DNA of 64,000 bases from Novosphingobium profundi (GCF_020524485.1 NZ_JAIVLF010000005.1:310001-374000), one strand, 5' to 3'. Positions 20,599 to 29,469 are shown, counted from the stretch's first letter. Program-made: numbers and translations. Notes: a model not told the origin generated them from the sequence alone.

Positions 20599-21059
20599 TT
20601 CGGCATCCGCCCTAGCCAATCCGCCCCGCCCCGGGCAATGGCGATGCGCCCGGCATCCGCAACTTCGAGCGCAAGCGTGAGGCAGGCGGGCTCATGTTCA
20701 AAGCCTCCGGCGTGATCGGGCCACTCGGCGATGAGCGCCGCGCCCTCGCGGTATTCGTCAAGACCGATCTCGTAGGCTTCGTCGGGATGTTCGAGCCGGT
20801 AAAAGTCGGCGTGGACCAGCGGCAGGCGTACCCCCGTGCCGTCCGGGCCCGGCTCGTAAACCTCGATGATCGCGAAGCTGGGCGAGGGAACCTCGCCTTC
20901 GTGCCCGAGGCCTGCGACAATGGCGCGCGCAAGGGTGGTCTTGCCCGCGCCAAGTCCGCCCTCGAGCGCGACCACGTCGCCGGGGCGCAGCGCCTCGGCA
21001 ATCGTCCTGCCCAGCCGTTCCATGGCGGCAAGGTCGGGAAGTTCGAGTGTTGTCGTCAT
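20595..21059 (-). CDS. tsaE: tRNA t6A biosynthesis ATPase TsaE
   Basis: The 154-residue P-loop ATPase has Walker A LEGGLGAGKTTLARAI (Lys40), PSPSFAIIEVYE and the HADFYRLEHPDEAYEIGLDEY segment typical of TsaE (YjeE). With TsaB and TsaD it drives synthesis of N6-threonylcarbamoyl adenosine on tRNAs reading ANN codons. Length is normal. Its start overlaps the divL stop (21056-21059) and its stop overlaps the amgK start. Confidence 0.95.
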   Translation of the reverse strand: MTTTLELPDLAAMERLGRTIAEALRPGDVVALEGGLGAGKTTLARAIVAGLGHEGEVPSPSFAIIEVYEPGPDGTGVRLPLVHADFYRLEHPDEAYEIGLDEYREGAALIAEWPDHAGGFEHEPACLTLALEVADAGRIAIARGGADWLGRMPK

Positions 21060-23416
21060 GGCAGCTCCACGAGGGCCTGGGTGCCCTGGCCGGGCTCGGA
21101 TTGCAGGGTGAGCGTACCGCCGTGCGCCTCGATCAGCTGGCGGGCGAGCGGCAGGCCGAGGCCCTGACGGCGCTCGACGCTCTTGCCGTCCGCGCTCACC
21201 TTCATCCCGTCGAGCGCGCGGGCAAGCGTGCGGCCGTCCATGCCTGCGCCCTTGTCCTCGACCTGGATACGCACGACGTCGGCACCTGCCGCGTTTCTCT
21301 TGCGCGTGGCCTGCAAGAGGATGCGTCCACCCTTGGGCGAGGCGCCGATGGCGTTGTCGAGCAGCGCGCCAACGGCCCGGGCGAGGCGCTTGCGGTCCGC
21401 CTCGATCGGGCGCAGCAGGCCGTCTGCGCGCAGGTCGAGCGTGAGTTCCATGGCGTCGAGCCGGGCCGCCCTTTCCTCGGCCACCTGGCGCAGGAACGGC
21501 ATGAGCTCGAGCGGTTCCTTGCGCAGCGGCAGCATGCCCGCCTCGCTCTGCGACAGATCGAGCAGGCTCTCGATATGCTCACCCAACTGCGCGACCGAGG
21601 CGAGGATTGCCGCGAGGTATTCCTTACCGCTGTCGTTCAAGTCTCCGCCGATGCCTGCGTCCAGCATCTCAGCAAAGCCACCGATGGTGGTGAGCGGGGT
21701 GCGCAGTTCGTAGCTCATGCTCGCCAGGAAGCGCGTCTTGATCGCGTCGGCCTCGACCAGCGCGGCGTTGCTTTCACGCAGGGCGTCCTCGGCCTTCTGC
21801 GAATCGGTGATATCGAGGACGGCCAGAAGCCCGTTCCCGTCCGGCAACGGAACGCCTGCAAACTCCAGGATACGGCCATCGGAAAGCGCGATGCGCCCGC
21901 CCTTCTGCGTACGGTCGAGTGTGGAGGCGCGCACCACGTTGCCCACCTTCTCCGCCTCGGCACCGCGGCGAAGGCGCGGCGCGATCTTCTTGAGCAGGGT
22001 CTCGACGTGCGGGTGGGTGTCGAGGAAATCGCTCTCCAACCCCCAGTCGTTGGCAAAGCGCCGGTTCCAGATCTGCATGCGACCATCGGGCGCGAAAACG
22101 GCAATGGATTCGAACAGGCTATCGACGATGGCCGTGCGCGTGCGCAGCAGCGTGTCGCGCATCGCCGAGAGGCGCAGCTGCTCGGTACGATCCTCGGCAA
22201 TGAGGAGCAGCCCGCCATCGGGGAGCGGCTGCGCGACAATGCGCATGTAGGTGCCATCAGGCAGGGTCCAGGCTTCTTCCCGAGTGACATCCGAAAGGAA
22301 CCAGGCCGTCTTCTCGCGGCGCCAGGCCGGGAAGTCGCGCACTTCGGGCACACGCCCGGCATCGCGCGCGGCATCGAGCAGACGCTCAAAGGCGGGCGGG
22401 TCGTGCTCGGCACTCGCGGGCAGGTTGAAGACGCGCTGAAAAGGCTGGTTGGCAAAGGACAGGCGGCGCTGGCGGTCGAACTGGGCGACACCGGCCGAAA
22501 GCTGGTCAAGCAGCGCGCGCTGTGCATCACGGAAGGCCCGGAACGAGCGCGAGAGCTCTTCCATGTCTTCGATATCGACCGCGTACCCGGCCACACCCTC
22601 GCCGCCGAGCGGGAGGTCGGAGACGCGCAGCGCCCGGCGTTCGCCATCGATGGTGGTCGAGACCACGCGCTCGACCGGCACGTTGCGCTCTGCCGCCTGC
22701 AGCGCGACATCGCCTGGCGTGAAGCCTTCCACCGTCTCGATCAGCTCGATCCCTGCGTTGACGACCTGTTCCGCGCTCTGCCCGCCCACGGCGTCGACAT
22801 AAGCGCGGTTCACCAGTTGCAGCGCGCCATCGGGGCGGCGGAACCACATCGGCATCGGCGCGGCCTCGATCAGCGAAACGAGCGCGCTGAAATCGCCGCG
22901 CGCGCGCGCGGCCTCTTCGCGCAGACGGCTGAGTTCACTCTCGCTTTCGGAAAAGTCGAAAACCCAGACCAGCGCCGCGCCGCCGGGCGACACTTGCGGA
23001 TCGGCCAGGTGCCCGCGCAAGGCCAGGCTGCGCGAGGAATTGCGCGGCGTCGCGGCCAGACGAAAGGGCGAAGCCGTCTTCTGCGTGCGGCGCACCGCTT
23101 CGGCCAGTTCGGTCAGCTTGTCGGCGGGCAGGCCCCGCTCGCCGCTGTCGAGTTCGGTCAGGTACTGCGGCACGGAATCGAGCCCCAGCCACTGCGCCAG
23201 CCGGGGCGAGGCTTCGATCCGGCCGTCCGAGCGGACCAGCAAGGGCAGCGCGGGGCTTTCCTCGATCATGCGGGCAAGCCGCCGGGCCGAGCGAAGCTGC
23301 ATTTCCGCACGCTTCTGGCGACGGCGCGCAACGAGGATCGCCCAAGCGGCTGTCAGCGTCCAGGCCGCAAGCAGAATGCCGATCACGAGGGGCAGAAAAC
23401 GATCAGTCTCCATCAC
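21056..23416 (-). CDS. divL: DivL-type PAS/histidine-kinase-like protein with Tyr at the phospho-acceptor site
   Basis: The 786-residue protein starts with a membrane helix (about 9-30). Several PAS-like repeats follow (about 180-290, 300-415, 425-540), then a HisKA dimerisation domain and an ATPase domain. At the H-box the sequence is LASMSYELRTPL, so residue 569 is Tyr (codon TAC) where kinases have His. The ATP-binding motifs remain (LLDNAIGASPKGG, DKGAGMD, GLGLPLARQLIEAHGG). Caulobacter DivL has the same substitution (Tyr550 of 769 residues), the same layout and controls CckA in cell-cycle signalling. Orthology is inferred from this and from the tsaE neighbour. The gene leads the tsaE-amgK-murU-addB-addA run. 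Confidence 0.88.
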   Translation of the reverse strand: MMETDRFLPLVIGILLAAWTLTAAWAILVARRRQKRAEMQLRSARRLARMIEESPALPLLVRSDGRIEASPRLAQWLGLDSVPQYLTELDSGERGLPADKLTELAEAVRRTQKTASPFRLAATPRNSSRSLALRGHLADPQVSPGGAALVWVFDFSESESELSRLREEAARARGDFSALVSLIEAAPMPMWFRRPDGALQLVNRAYVDAVGGQSAEQVVNAGIELIETVEGFTPGDVALQAAERNVPVERVVSTTIDGERRALRVSDLPLGGEGVAGYAVDIEDMEELSRSFRAFRDAQRALLDQLSAGVAQFDRQRRLSFANQPFQRVFNLPASAEHDPPAFERLLDAARDAGRVPEVRDFPAWRREKTAWFLSDVTREEAWTLPDGTYMRIVAQPLPDGGLLLIAEDRTEQLRLSAMRDTLLRTRTAIVDSLFESIAVFAPDGRMQIWNRRFANDWGLESDFLDTHPHVETLLKKIAPRLRRGAEAEKVGNVVRASTLDRTQKGGRIALSDGRILEFAGVPLPDGNGLLAVLDITDSQKAEDALRESNAALVEADAIKTRFLASMSYELRTPLTTIGGFAEMLDAGIGGDLNDSGKEYLAAILASVAQLGEHIESLLDLSQSEAGMLPLRKEPLELMPFLRQVAEERAARLDAMELTLDLRADGLLRPIEADRKRLARAVGALLDNAIGASPKGGRILLQATRKRNAAGADVVRIQVEDKGAGMDGRTLARALDGMKVSADGKSVERRQGLGLPLARQLIEAHGGTLTLQSEPGQGTQALVELP

Positions 23417-23490
23417 CTTTGGCTATGGTGCGCACGGCGCACAAAGACAATGCCCTCTCCGCAAGGCCACCCCAAAACTGTGCCGGATAA

Positions 23491-23525
23491 CGAAAAAGGG
23501 GCCGCGCCTTCGCGCAGCCCCTTCC
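23491..23525 (-). terminator. Terminator of ahcY
   Basis: Read on the minus strand, AAGGGGC pairs with GCCCCTT and an inner GCGCG/CGCGC helix extends it. A TTTTTCG tail follows. It lies 40 bases after the ahcY stop codon, so it is a good intrinsic terminator. Confidence 0.75.
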
Positions 23526-23565
23526 TCATGCGAAACGGATGGGCAGACCGGCTGCCCGCCCGAAA

Positions 23566-24987
23566 TCAGTAGCGGTAGTGGTCCGGCTTGAACGGGCCTT
23601 CCACCGGCACGCCGATGTAGTCGGCCTGGCGCTGCGAAAGCTCGGTCAGCTTGACGCCCAGTTTCTTGAGGTGAAGCGCGGCGACCTTCTCGTCGAGGAA
23701 CTTGGGAAGGACGTAGACGTCGTTCTTGTAGTTCTCCGACTTGGTGAAAAGCTCGATCTGCGCCAGCGTCTGGTTGGTGAAGCTGGCCGACATCACGAAG
23801 CTGGGGTGGCCGGTGGCGCAGCCCAGGTTCACCAGGCGCCCCTGCGCGAGGATCAGCAGCTGCTTGCCGTCGGGCAGCGTGACGAGGTCGGTACCCGGCT
23901 TGATTTCCTGCCACTCGTAATTGTCGAGCGCGGAAATCTGGATCTCGCTGTCGAAGTGGCCGATGTTGCAGACAATGGCCTTGTCCTTCATGCCCTTCAT
24001 GTGCTCGCCGGTGATGACGCCTTCGTTGCCGGTCGCGGTCACGAAGATGTCGGCGCGGGTGACAGCCTCTTCCATGGTGACGACCTCGAAGCCTTCCATA
24101 GCGGCCTGGAGCGCGCAGATGGGGTCGACTTCGGTGACGAGAACGCGGGCGCCGCCGTTGCGCAGCGACTGGGCCGAGCCCTTGCCGACGTCGCCGAAGC
24201 CGGCGACGCAGGCAACCTTGCCCGAGAGCATGACGTCGGTGGCGCGACGGATCGCGTCGACCAGCGATTCACGGCAGCCGTAAAGGTTGTCGAACTTCGA
24301 CTTGGTGACCGAGTCGTTCACGTTGATCGCCGGGAACGGGAGCTTGCCCTGCTTGGCGATGTGGTAGAGGCGGTGCACGCCGGTGGTGGTCTCTTCCGAA
24401 ACGCCCTTGATGGCCTGGACCGACTTGGTCAGGTATCCCGGCTTTTCCTTGAGGAACTTCTTGAGCGAGCGGACGAATTCGATTTCCTCGGCGTTGCTCG
24501 GCTCGAACAGGTCTTCACCCGCTTCCACGCGCGCGCCCCACAGCGCGAACATGGTGGCATCGCCGCCATCGTCGAGGATCATGTTGGCGGTCTGCTCGCC
24601 GTCGGCCTCGGTGCCCCATTCGAAGATCTTGCCGACGTAATCCCAGTAATCGGCCAGGCTCTCACCCTTGATGGCGTAGACCGGGATGCCCTGCGCGGCG
24701 ATCGCGGCGGCGGCGTGGTCCTGGGTCGAGAAGATGTTGCAGGTCGCCCAGCGCACTTCAGCACCCAGCGCGACCAGCGTCTCGATGAGCACGGCGGTCT
24801 GGATCGTCATGTGGAGCGAGCCGGTGATGCGCGCGCCCTTGAGCGGCTGCTGTGCGCCATATTCCTCGCGCAGGGCCATCAGGCCCGGCATTTCGGTCTC
24901 GGCGATCGCGATTTCGGCGCGGCCGTAATCGGCGAGCGACATGTCGGCGATGGCGTAGTCGTGAACGGCGGTATCAGCTGTGGCCAC
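23566..24987 (-). CDS. ahcY: S-adenosylhomocysteine hydrolase
   Basis: AhcY (473 residues) splits S-adenosylhomocysteine into homocysteine and adenosine, relieving product inhibition of methyltransferases. Family marks are [35 protein letters not shown], the NAD-binding [16 protein letters not shown] and the C-terminal [10 protein letters not shown], whose Lys contacts NAD. The start is a GTG at 24987 with AGGAG seven bases upstream. A palindrome upstream (25088-25107) is a likely repressor site. It is a single-gene transcript ended by the hairpin at 23491-23525. Confidence 0.98.
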   Translation of the reverse strand: MATADTAVHDYAIADMSLADYGRAEIAIAETEMPGLMALREEYGAQQPLKGARITGSLHMTIQTAVLIETLVALGAEVRWATCNIFSTQDHAAAAIAAQGIPVYAIKGESLADYWDYVGKIFEWGTEADGEQTANMILDDGGDATMFALWGARVEAGEDLFEPSNAEEIEFVRSLKKFLKEKPGYLTKSVQAIKGVSEETTTGVHRLYHIAKQGKLPFPAINVNDSVTKSKFDNLYGCRESLVDAIRRATDVMLSGKVACVAGFGDVGKGSAQSLRNGGARVLVTEVDPICALQAAMEGFEVVTMEEAVTRADIFVTATGNEGVITGEHMKGMKDKAIVCNIGHFDSEIQISALDNYEWQEIKPGTDLVTLPDGKQLLILAQGRLVNLGCATGHPSFVMSASFTNQTLAQIELFTKSENYKNDVYVLPKFLDEKVAALHLKKLGVKLTELSQRQADYIGVPVEGPFKPDHYRY

Positions 24988-25055
24988 GAGGGAACTCCTG
25001 GGGAATGATCGTGTGAATGATGTCGACGCCCGAAAGCGCCGGCGGTTGGTGAGGG

Positions 25056-25083
25056 ATTAAAGGACCCCCGGCCAAAACGCAAA
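25056..25083 (-). promoter_or_regulatory. Candidate ahcY promoter
   Basis: On the minus strand TTTGCG (25078-25083) and TTTAAT (25056-25061) are separated by 16 bases. This leaves a leader of about 60 nt before the ahcY GTG. The palindrome at 25088-25107 ends just upstream of the -35 hexamer. This is pattern evidence only. Confidence 0.4.
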
Positions 25084-25087
25084 CCGA

Positions 25088-25107
25088 ATATAAAGACATC
25101 TTTATAT
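25088..25107. promoter_or_regulatory. 20-bp palindromic operator upstream of ahcY
   Basis: ATATAAAGA and TCTTTATAT form perfect 9-bp arms around CA. The site stands out as AT-rich in GC-rich DNA and lies about 100 bases before the ahcY start. ArsR-family regulators responding to S-adenosylhomocysteine or S-adenosylmethionine are known to control ahcY and methionine genes in proteobacteria through palindromes of this general kind. The assignment to that family is an inference, and no such regulator is encoded in the window. Confidence 0.55.
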
Positions 25108-25386
25108 CCACCCTGAACGCACCACCACTAAGCGCCGCCCTGACCGCGCCGGGCGAGCGCACAAAGACGCATCATTCCGGACCTCGCGAGCGGCTCAGGG
25201 CTATCCCGCAAACATGCACGCCTGCTTTCTCGCGCCATCCGCACGGGTCCGGAGTTTCCCGATTTCAGGAATGTACGGCAGCACCGCCCGCCCCCTCGGT
25301 ATTGCGTGCAAGGGCATTGCAGGGCGCCCTGCCCGGCCTATATCGGGGACGCGAAACCGCACACCCATGCCAAGAAGGATGAACGC

Positions 25387-25866
25387 ATGACCATCGCCGT
25401 AGGTGACAAACTTCCCGACGTGAAGCTGATGAAGGCGGGCGAGAGCGGCCCCGAGCCGGTCCAGAGCGCCGAATACTTCGCGGGCAAGAAGGTCGCGCTG
25501 TTCTCGGTTCCGGGCGCCTTCACCCCAACCTGTTCGGCCAAGCACCTTCCCGGCTTCGTCGACAAGGCGGCCGAACTCAAGGCCAAGGGCATCGACGAGA
25601 TCGCCTGCACCGCCGTCAACGACGCGTTCGTGATGGGCGCTTGGGGCAAGGCCGCCGGCTCGTCCGATGTCACGATGCTGGCGGACGGCAACGGCGACCT
25701 GGTCAAGGCGATGGACCTTACCATGGACGGCTCGGGCTTCGGCATGGGCACGCGCGGCCAGCGCTTCTCGATGGTCGTGAACGACGGCGTGGTCGAGCAG
25801 CTCAACGTCGAGGCTCCGGGTACCTTCGAGGTGAGCGCGGCGGAATACATGCTCGGCAAGCTCTGA
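25387..25866 (+). CDS. Peroxiredoxin (Prx5-type)
   Basis: This 159-residue thiol peroxidase shows the peroxidatic site PGAFTPTCSAKHLPGF (Cys49). The GKKVALFSVPGAF lead-in and GLGMGTRGQR-like segment (GFGMGTRGQRFSMVV) are typical of the AhpE/Prx5 glutaredoxin-dependent group. It reduces hydrogen peroxide and organic peroxides. The start is the ATG at 25387 with AAGAAGGATG upstream. It is monocistronic, with a strong terminator 26 bases after its stop. Confidence 0.93.
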   Translation: MTIAVGDKLPDVKLMKAGESGPEPVQSAEYFAGKKVALFSVPGAFTPTCSAKHLPGFVDKAAELKAKGIDEIACTAVNDAFVMGAWGKAAGSSDVTMLADGNGDLVKAMDLTMDGSGFGMGTRGQRFSMVVNDGVVEQLNVEAPGTFEVSAAEYMLGKL

Positions 25867-25892
25867 GCCCGGACACCATCCGAAACGAAAAG

Positions 25893-25925
25893 GGGCGGCG
25901 TACCTATGGTGCGCCGCCCTTTTTT
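25893..25925 (+). terminator. Terminator of peroxiredoxin gene
   Basis: GGGCGGCG pairs with CGCCGCCC around a loop with an extra ACC/GGT helix. Six T residues follow (25920-25925), and the hairpin lies just after the peroxiredoxin stop. The convergent folE ends at 25953. Confidence 0.85.
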
Positions 25926-25952
25926 CATTCGTTCAGGACCTGCGGTGAAGGA

Positions 25953-26561
25953 TCAGTAGCCCATCAGGCTCAGCACTTCCTTGCGGCTGCGCTCGTCTTC
26001 CAGGAACGTGCCCATCATGCGGCTGGTGATCATACCCACGCCCGGCGTGCGCACACCGCGCCCGGTCATGCAGCCGTGCTGGGCCTCGATCACCACGGCT
26101 ACGCCGTGGGGCTTGAGGTGATCCCAGATGCACTGGGCAACCTCGGCGGTCAGGCGCTCCTGGATCTGCAGGCGGCGCGCATAGCCGTGCAGAACGCGCG
26201 CGAGCTTGGAAATGCCCACGACATGATCGCGCGGCAGGTAGGCGATTGCCGCCTTACCCTGGATCGGCGCCATGTGGTGTTCGCAGTGCGACTGGAACGG
26301 AATGTCCTTGAGCAACACGACCTCGTCGTAGCCGCCCACTTCCTCGAAGACGCGGGACAGGTGAATCGAGGGATCTTCCTGGTAGCCCTGGCAATATTCC
26401 AGCCAGGCGCGCGCCACGCGCTTGGGCGTATCGAGCAGCCCCTCACGGGTCGGATCATCGCCCGCCCAGCCGATCAGGGTGCGAATGGCCTCCTGGACGT
26501 TCTCCGGCACATCGGGCTTGCCGAGCGGATTGTCCATGTCCGGCTCGTCCAGACAGCTCAT
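25953..26561 (-). CDS. folE: GTP cyclohydrolase I
   Basis: FolE (202 residues) converts GTP to dihydroneopterin triphosphate, the first step of folate synthesis. The zinc and active-site motifs are seen: PFQSHCEHHMAPIQG, GISKLARVLHGYARRLQIQE and EAQHGCMTGRG. The start is set at the ATG at 26561, which overlaps the upstream gene's stop (ATGA) and has AAGGAG nine bases before it. A longer form from 26582 is unlikely. The coupling with a phospholipase D-family gene is an unusual pairing. Confidence 0.96.
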   Translation of the reverse strand: MSCLDEPDMDNPLGKPDVPENVQEAIRTLIGWAGDDPTREGLLDTPKRVARAWLEYCQGYQEDPSIHLSRVFEEVGGYDEVVLLKDIPFQSHCEHHMAPIQGKAAIAYLPRDHVVGISKLARVLHGYARRLQIQERLTAEVAQCIWDHLKPHGVAVVIEAQHGCMTGRGVRTPGVGMITSRMMGTFLEDERSRKEVLSLMGY

Positions 26562-28156
26562 CTGCGCCTTCTCCTTTTCCATCTTTCTTTCAGGCGCACC
26601 CGCATTAGAGCCCCTTTCCGGCGAAACAACCCGCGACGTTCGATCGGCTCGAACATTTCGTCAGGACGTTCCGGGTCGAGCAGCGCGCTGTCGCCCAGCT
26701 TCTTTTCGGTGTCGGAGAGCTCTTTCAAGGGCAGAGGAACCAGTCGGCGCCCCTGATTTCCGCGCGCCTCATTCAGGCCATCGATCATCGTGCGCATCGA
26801 GCCGGTTTCCTTCAGACGGCGCGCCGCCTCGTCCATGTCGAGCGCGCAGTGCTCGGCAATCAGGCGATGACGCACCTTGCGGATGGTTTGCGCCAGCTCG
26901 GGCCTCCCGGCGTTGGCGGGCCGGTCCAGGTCGAGGAAGACATCACACTCGCTGTCGAGCCCCATCGAACGGTTGTTCATGTTGGCCGAACCGATGCGCA
27001 GGATACGGTCATCGATGATCGTGAGCTTGGCATGGACGTAGATCGGGGTCCCGTCACTCGCAACCGGATAGTAGAGCTGAAAGCGCCCGGCGTGATCAGC
27101 CTCGCGCACGATCTCAAGAAGCCGCGTTCGTGCCGTATCCATCGCCACCTGTTCCAGCCAGCCATCGGCGGTAAAGGGATTGACGATGATGATCTCGGGC
27201 GGATCCTCTTCCATGAGACGCTCGCAGATGGCCTCGGCGATAACGCGCGAGGCGAAGTACTGCGTTTCGGCATAGATGAAGTGCCGGGCCGAGCGGATCT
27301 GCTCCACGAAGAGCGCCTCGATCTCGCTCACCTGCGGGCAGTCGCCATATTTTGCGCGCGTACGCGCGATGCCCAGCTCCACGTCGCGAAATTCGCCGTG
27401 CAGGCTATCCGGCCAGGGACTTTCCTCCTGCGCCTTGCAGGGCTCGAGCGGCTTGCCGCCCGCCACGTCCCAGCGGTCGCGCCCCAGCTCTCCGAGCGCG
27501 CCGGCCACCTCGCCTTCCATCATCATCGTGATGTCGTGCCAGGGCGCGTAGAGGCGCCCGGTCGGACGGCGACGGCGGGTGTCGCGCGGCAAGTGCTCGC
27601 TGGTGTCCCAGCGGTCCGTCGTCATGTCGATCCCACCGCACACCGCAAAGACATCGTCGAGGACGACGATCTTCTGATGGTGGCTGCAGCCCAGCGGATG
27701 CGCCGCGTCGAACTTGAAATCGATCTGCTCGCGCCGCGCCCAGCGCAGCAGGTCGACCAGCATGGTGCCCCGAAACAGCGACTTGAAGAGCGCGAAATTC
27801 CACTTGAGGATGCGCACTTCGAGGTCCGGGTTATGGTCCACCAGCCATAGGATGAAAGAGCCCAGGCGCGCCGGAAAACGGTGCTTGCGTCCCTTCTGCC
27901 ACCACCGGCGCCCATCGGAGAGCAGGATCCGCGAATCGAAGTCCCAGCCGATCAGGAAGACTCGCTGGCGCGCCGCCTCCATCGCCTCACGCACGAGCTT
28001 GAAATAGTCGTCCGCATCGATGACGACATGGGCCTTGCGCGCCATCGCATAGCGCCACACCGAGGGGCCGGAGACCTCCTCCAGGTCCGTTCCAAGGCCC
28101 GTGTGATCCTCCTCGTCCATTGCGATGTCCATGTCCTGCTGCGCCCGATTGCTCAT
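26558..28156 (-). CDS. Phospholipase D-family protein (cardiolipin synthase-like)
   Basis: The 532-residue protein has two HKD motifs, HHQKIVVLDD and VHAKLTIIDD, each followed by the usual GGIDMTTDRWD or GSANMNNRSMGLD. These form one active site for phosphatidyl transfer or phosphodiester cleavage. There is no N-terminal membrane helix, unlike classical cardiolipin synthase. The C-terminus is very basic (KERWKRRRRR), which may bind the membrane surface or nucleic acid. It is co-translated with folE by a 4-base overlap. The substrate is unknown. Confidence 0.88.
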   Translation of the reverse strand: MSNRAQQDMDIAMDEEDHTGLGTDLEEVSGPSVWRYAMARKAHVVIDADDYFKLVREAMEAARQRVFLIGWDFDSRILLSDGRRWWQKGRKHRFPARLGSFILWLVDHNPDLEVRILKWNFALFKSLFRGTMLVDLLRWARREQIDFKFDAAHPLGCSHHQKIVVLDDVFAVCGGIDMTTDRWDTSEHLPRDTRRRRPTGRLYAPWHDITMMMEGEVAGALGELGRDRWDVAGGKPLEPCKAQEESPWPDSLHGEFRDVELGIARTRAKYGDCPQVSEIEALFVEQIRSARHFIYAETQYFASRVIAEAICERLMEEDPPEIIIVNPFTADGWLEQVAMDTARTRLLEIVREADHAGRFQLYYPVASDGTPIYVHAKLTIIDDRILRIGSANMNNRSMGLDSECDVFLDLDRPANAGRPELAQTIRKVRHRLIAEHCALDMDEAARRLKETGSMRTMIDGLNEARGNQGRRLVPLPLKELSDTEKKLGDSALLDPERPDEMFEPIERRGLFRRKGALMRVRLKERWKRRRRR

Positions 28157-28607
28157 CCCTAAAGTGCCGACATACCGGAATGTTCCCCTCTGAAAAGGAG
28201 ATCAGGGCTCTGCGCTGGCTGCGATTGTGCACTGCAGCATAGGCATTACTGGTACCACCTGCGCACATTATAGAGACGCCCCCTGCCCACGCTCGGTTTC
28301 AGAGAGATGGCGAACGGATAGCAAGGACCTGGAGCAGCGAGCCGTGAAAAAGTGTCATTTTAGCGGTTGATCTGGAGCCGTTCAGCGGTCATCCATTAGG
28401 CGTGTGCAACATATGCACCACCTCTGGTCGCCCATTTGCAGTGCAGCACGCTGTTGCCCGGCGCGGCCTCGCGCGGTTCGTTTTCGGACGGCGTTCGTTG
28501 TCCGGACAACTTGAGCCGGACCCAAATTCACGGCCCTGCGTTATCCCGGGGCAACTCTCCGTGAAGTCGAGCCCAACCGGCCTCGTGGAGCAAACAAGGA
28601 GTACACC
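28157..28607. other. 450-bp intergenic region with a 14-bp palindrome
   Basis: This lies between divergent genes and has lower GC than its surroundings. No convincing gene is seen. It contains a perfect palindrome GTTGTCCGGACAAC at 28497-28510, about 100 bases before the periplasmic protein gene, which could be an operator. AAGGAG sits before the ATG at 28608. Promoters for both flanking genes must lie here but are not assigned. Confidence 0.5.
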
Positions 28608-29186
28608 ATGAAGAATTCGCTCATCGCCGCCGCGATCCTCGCTGCGGGCCTGGCTCCCGCCGCCGCCGTGGCGCAGGATGCTGCGGCTCCCGCAGCCGAG
28701 ACGGTCGCCCCGACGGTGGGCGCCAAGGTCTTCGATCCCGAGGGGAACGAAGTCGGCGCCGTTGAAGCCGTTGCGGGTGAGGTGGTCACCGTGAACACGG
28801 GCGTGGCCCGTGCCGGTCTTCCCACCAAGGCCTTCGCCATGCGCGAAAAGGGTCTGACCATCGGCATGACCAAGGCGCAGCTCGAATCCGCCGTCATGGG
28901 CGCCAAGGCCGAAACCGGCCAGGCCAAGGAAGCGGCCATGGTCGTCGACGCCCCGATCAAGAGCAGCGACGGCCAGGTGCTCGGCACCATTGCCAAGCTC
29001 GAGGGTGAGGACGTAACCATGGAACTCGCCAACGGCGACGGCGCGACCGCCCTGTTCAAGAAGGCCAACATCGGCCTCATGCCCGACGGCTCGCTCGCCA
29101 TCGGCATGACCGCGGCCGCCTTCGCGCAGGCCATCGGCGGCTCGGCTCCGGCCGCGCCTGCCGAGGAAAGCCCCGCAGCCGAATAA
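28608..29186 (+). CDS. Periplasmic protein with two PRC-barrel-like repeats
   Basis: The 192-residue protein has a clear signal peptide (MKNSLIAAAILAAGLAPAAA, cleavage near VAQ|D). The mature part holds two related units of about 60-65 residues, one starting VGAKVFDPEGNEVGAVEAV and the other VDAPIKSSDGQVLGTIAKL. Each ends in a GMT-x-x-x-(L/F)-x-x-A(I/V) helix. This suggests an internal duplication of a small beta-barrel. An acidic Ala/Pro/Glu tail closes it. The function is unknown; similar proteins are frequent in sphingomonads. It has its own terminator. Confidence 0.75.
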   Translation: MKNSLIAAAILAAGLAPAAAVAQDAAAPAAETVAPTVGAKVFDPEGNEVGAVEAVAGEVVTVNTGVARAGLPTKAFAMREKGLTIGMTKAQLESAVMGAKAETGQAKEAAMVVDAPIKSSDGQVLGTIAKLEGEDVTMELANGDGATALFKKANIGLMPDGSLAIGMTAAAFAQAIGGSAPAAPAEESPAAE

Positions 29187-29230
29187 TGATGTGCGGCTCC
29201 AGCCCCGGCTGGAGAGCCTCAGACGAAACG

Positions 29231-29264
29231 GGGCCGGGATGGACATACCATCCCGGCCCTTTTT
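29231..29264 (+). terminator. Terminator of the periplasmic repeat protein gene
   Basis: A perfect 12-bp stem (GGGCCGGGATGG with its complement at 29248-29259) carries a 5-nt loop and is followed by TTTTT. It is a textbook intrinsic terminator. Confidence 0.9.
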
Positions 29265-29469
29265 CATGGGCGCGTTGCGTAAAGGGCCCCGCCATCGCAT
29301 TGCATAGATTGCAACTTCAGCCCCTGCGCGCGGAAATCCGGGGAAATACCTTGCGATTCATCGCAGGTTTGGAGCAAGAGGGCGCAGAAATTGTCCCGGC
29401 AACAACCTGCACGAGACCTGCAAGCCCCTTATAACCACGATTGGACCCGCGTTGACCTTCCCTGCGCGC

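Noticed and set aside
24988-25200. SAH or SAM riboswitch in the ahcY leader
   Set aside because: The leader from the candidate promoter is only about 60 nt and shows no riboswitch-like fold; a palindromic DNA operator explains the signal better.
29296-29315. TTGCA-TAGAT-TGCAA inverted repeat upstream of the ClC gene
   Set aside because: Arms of only five bases; likely by chance and not tied to a promoter.
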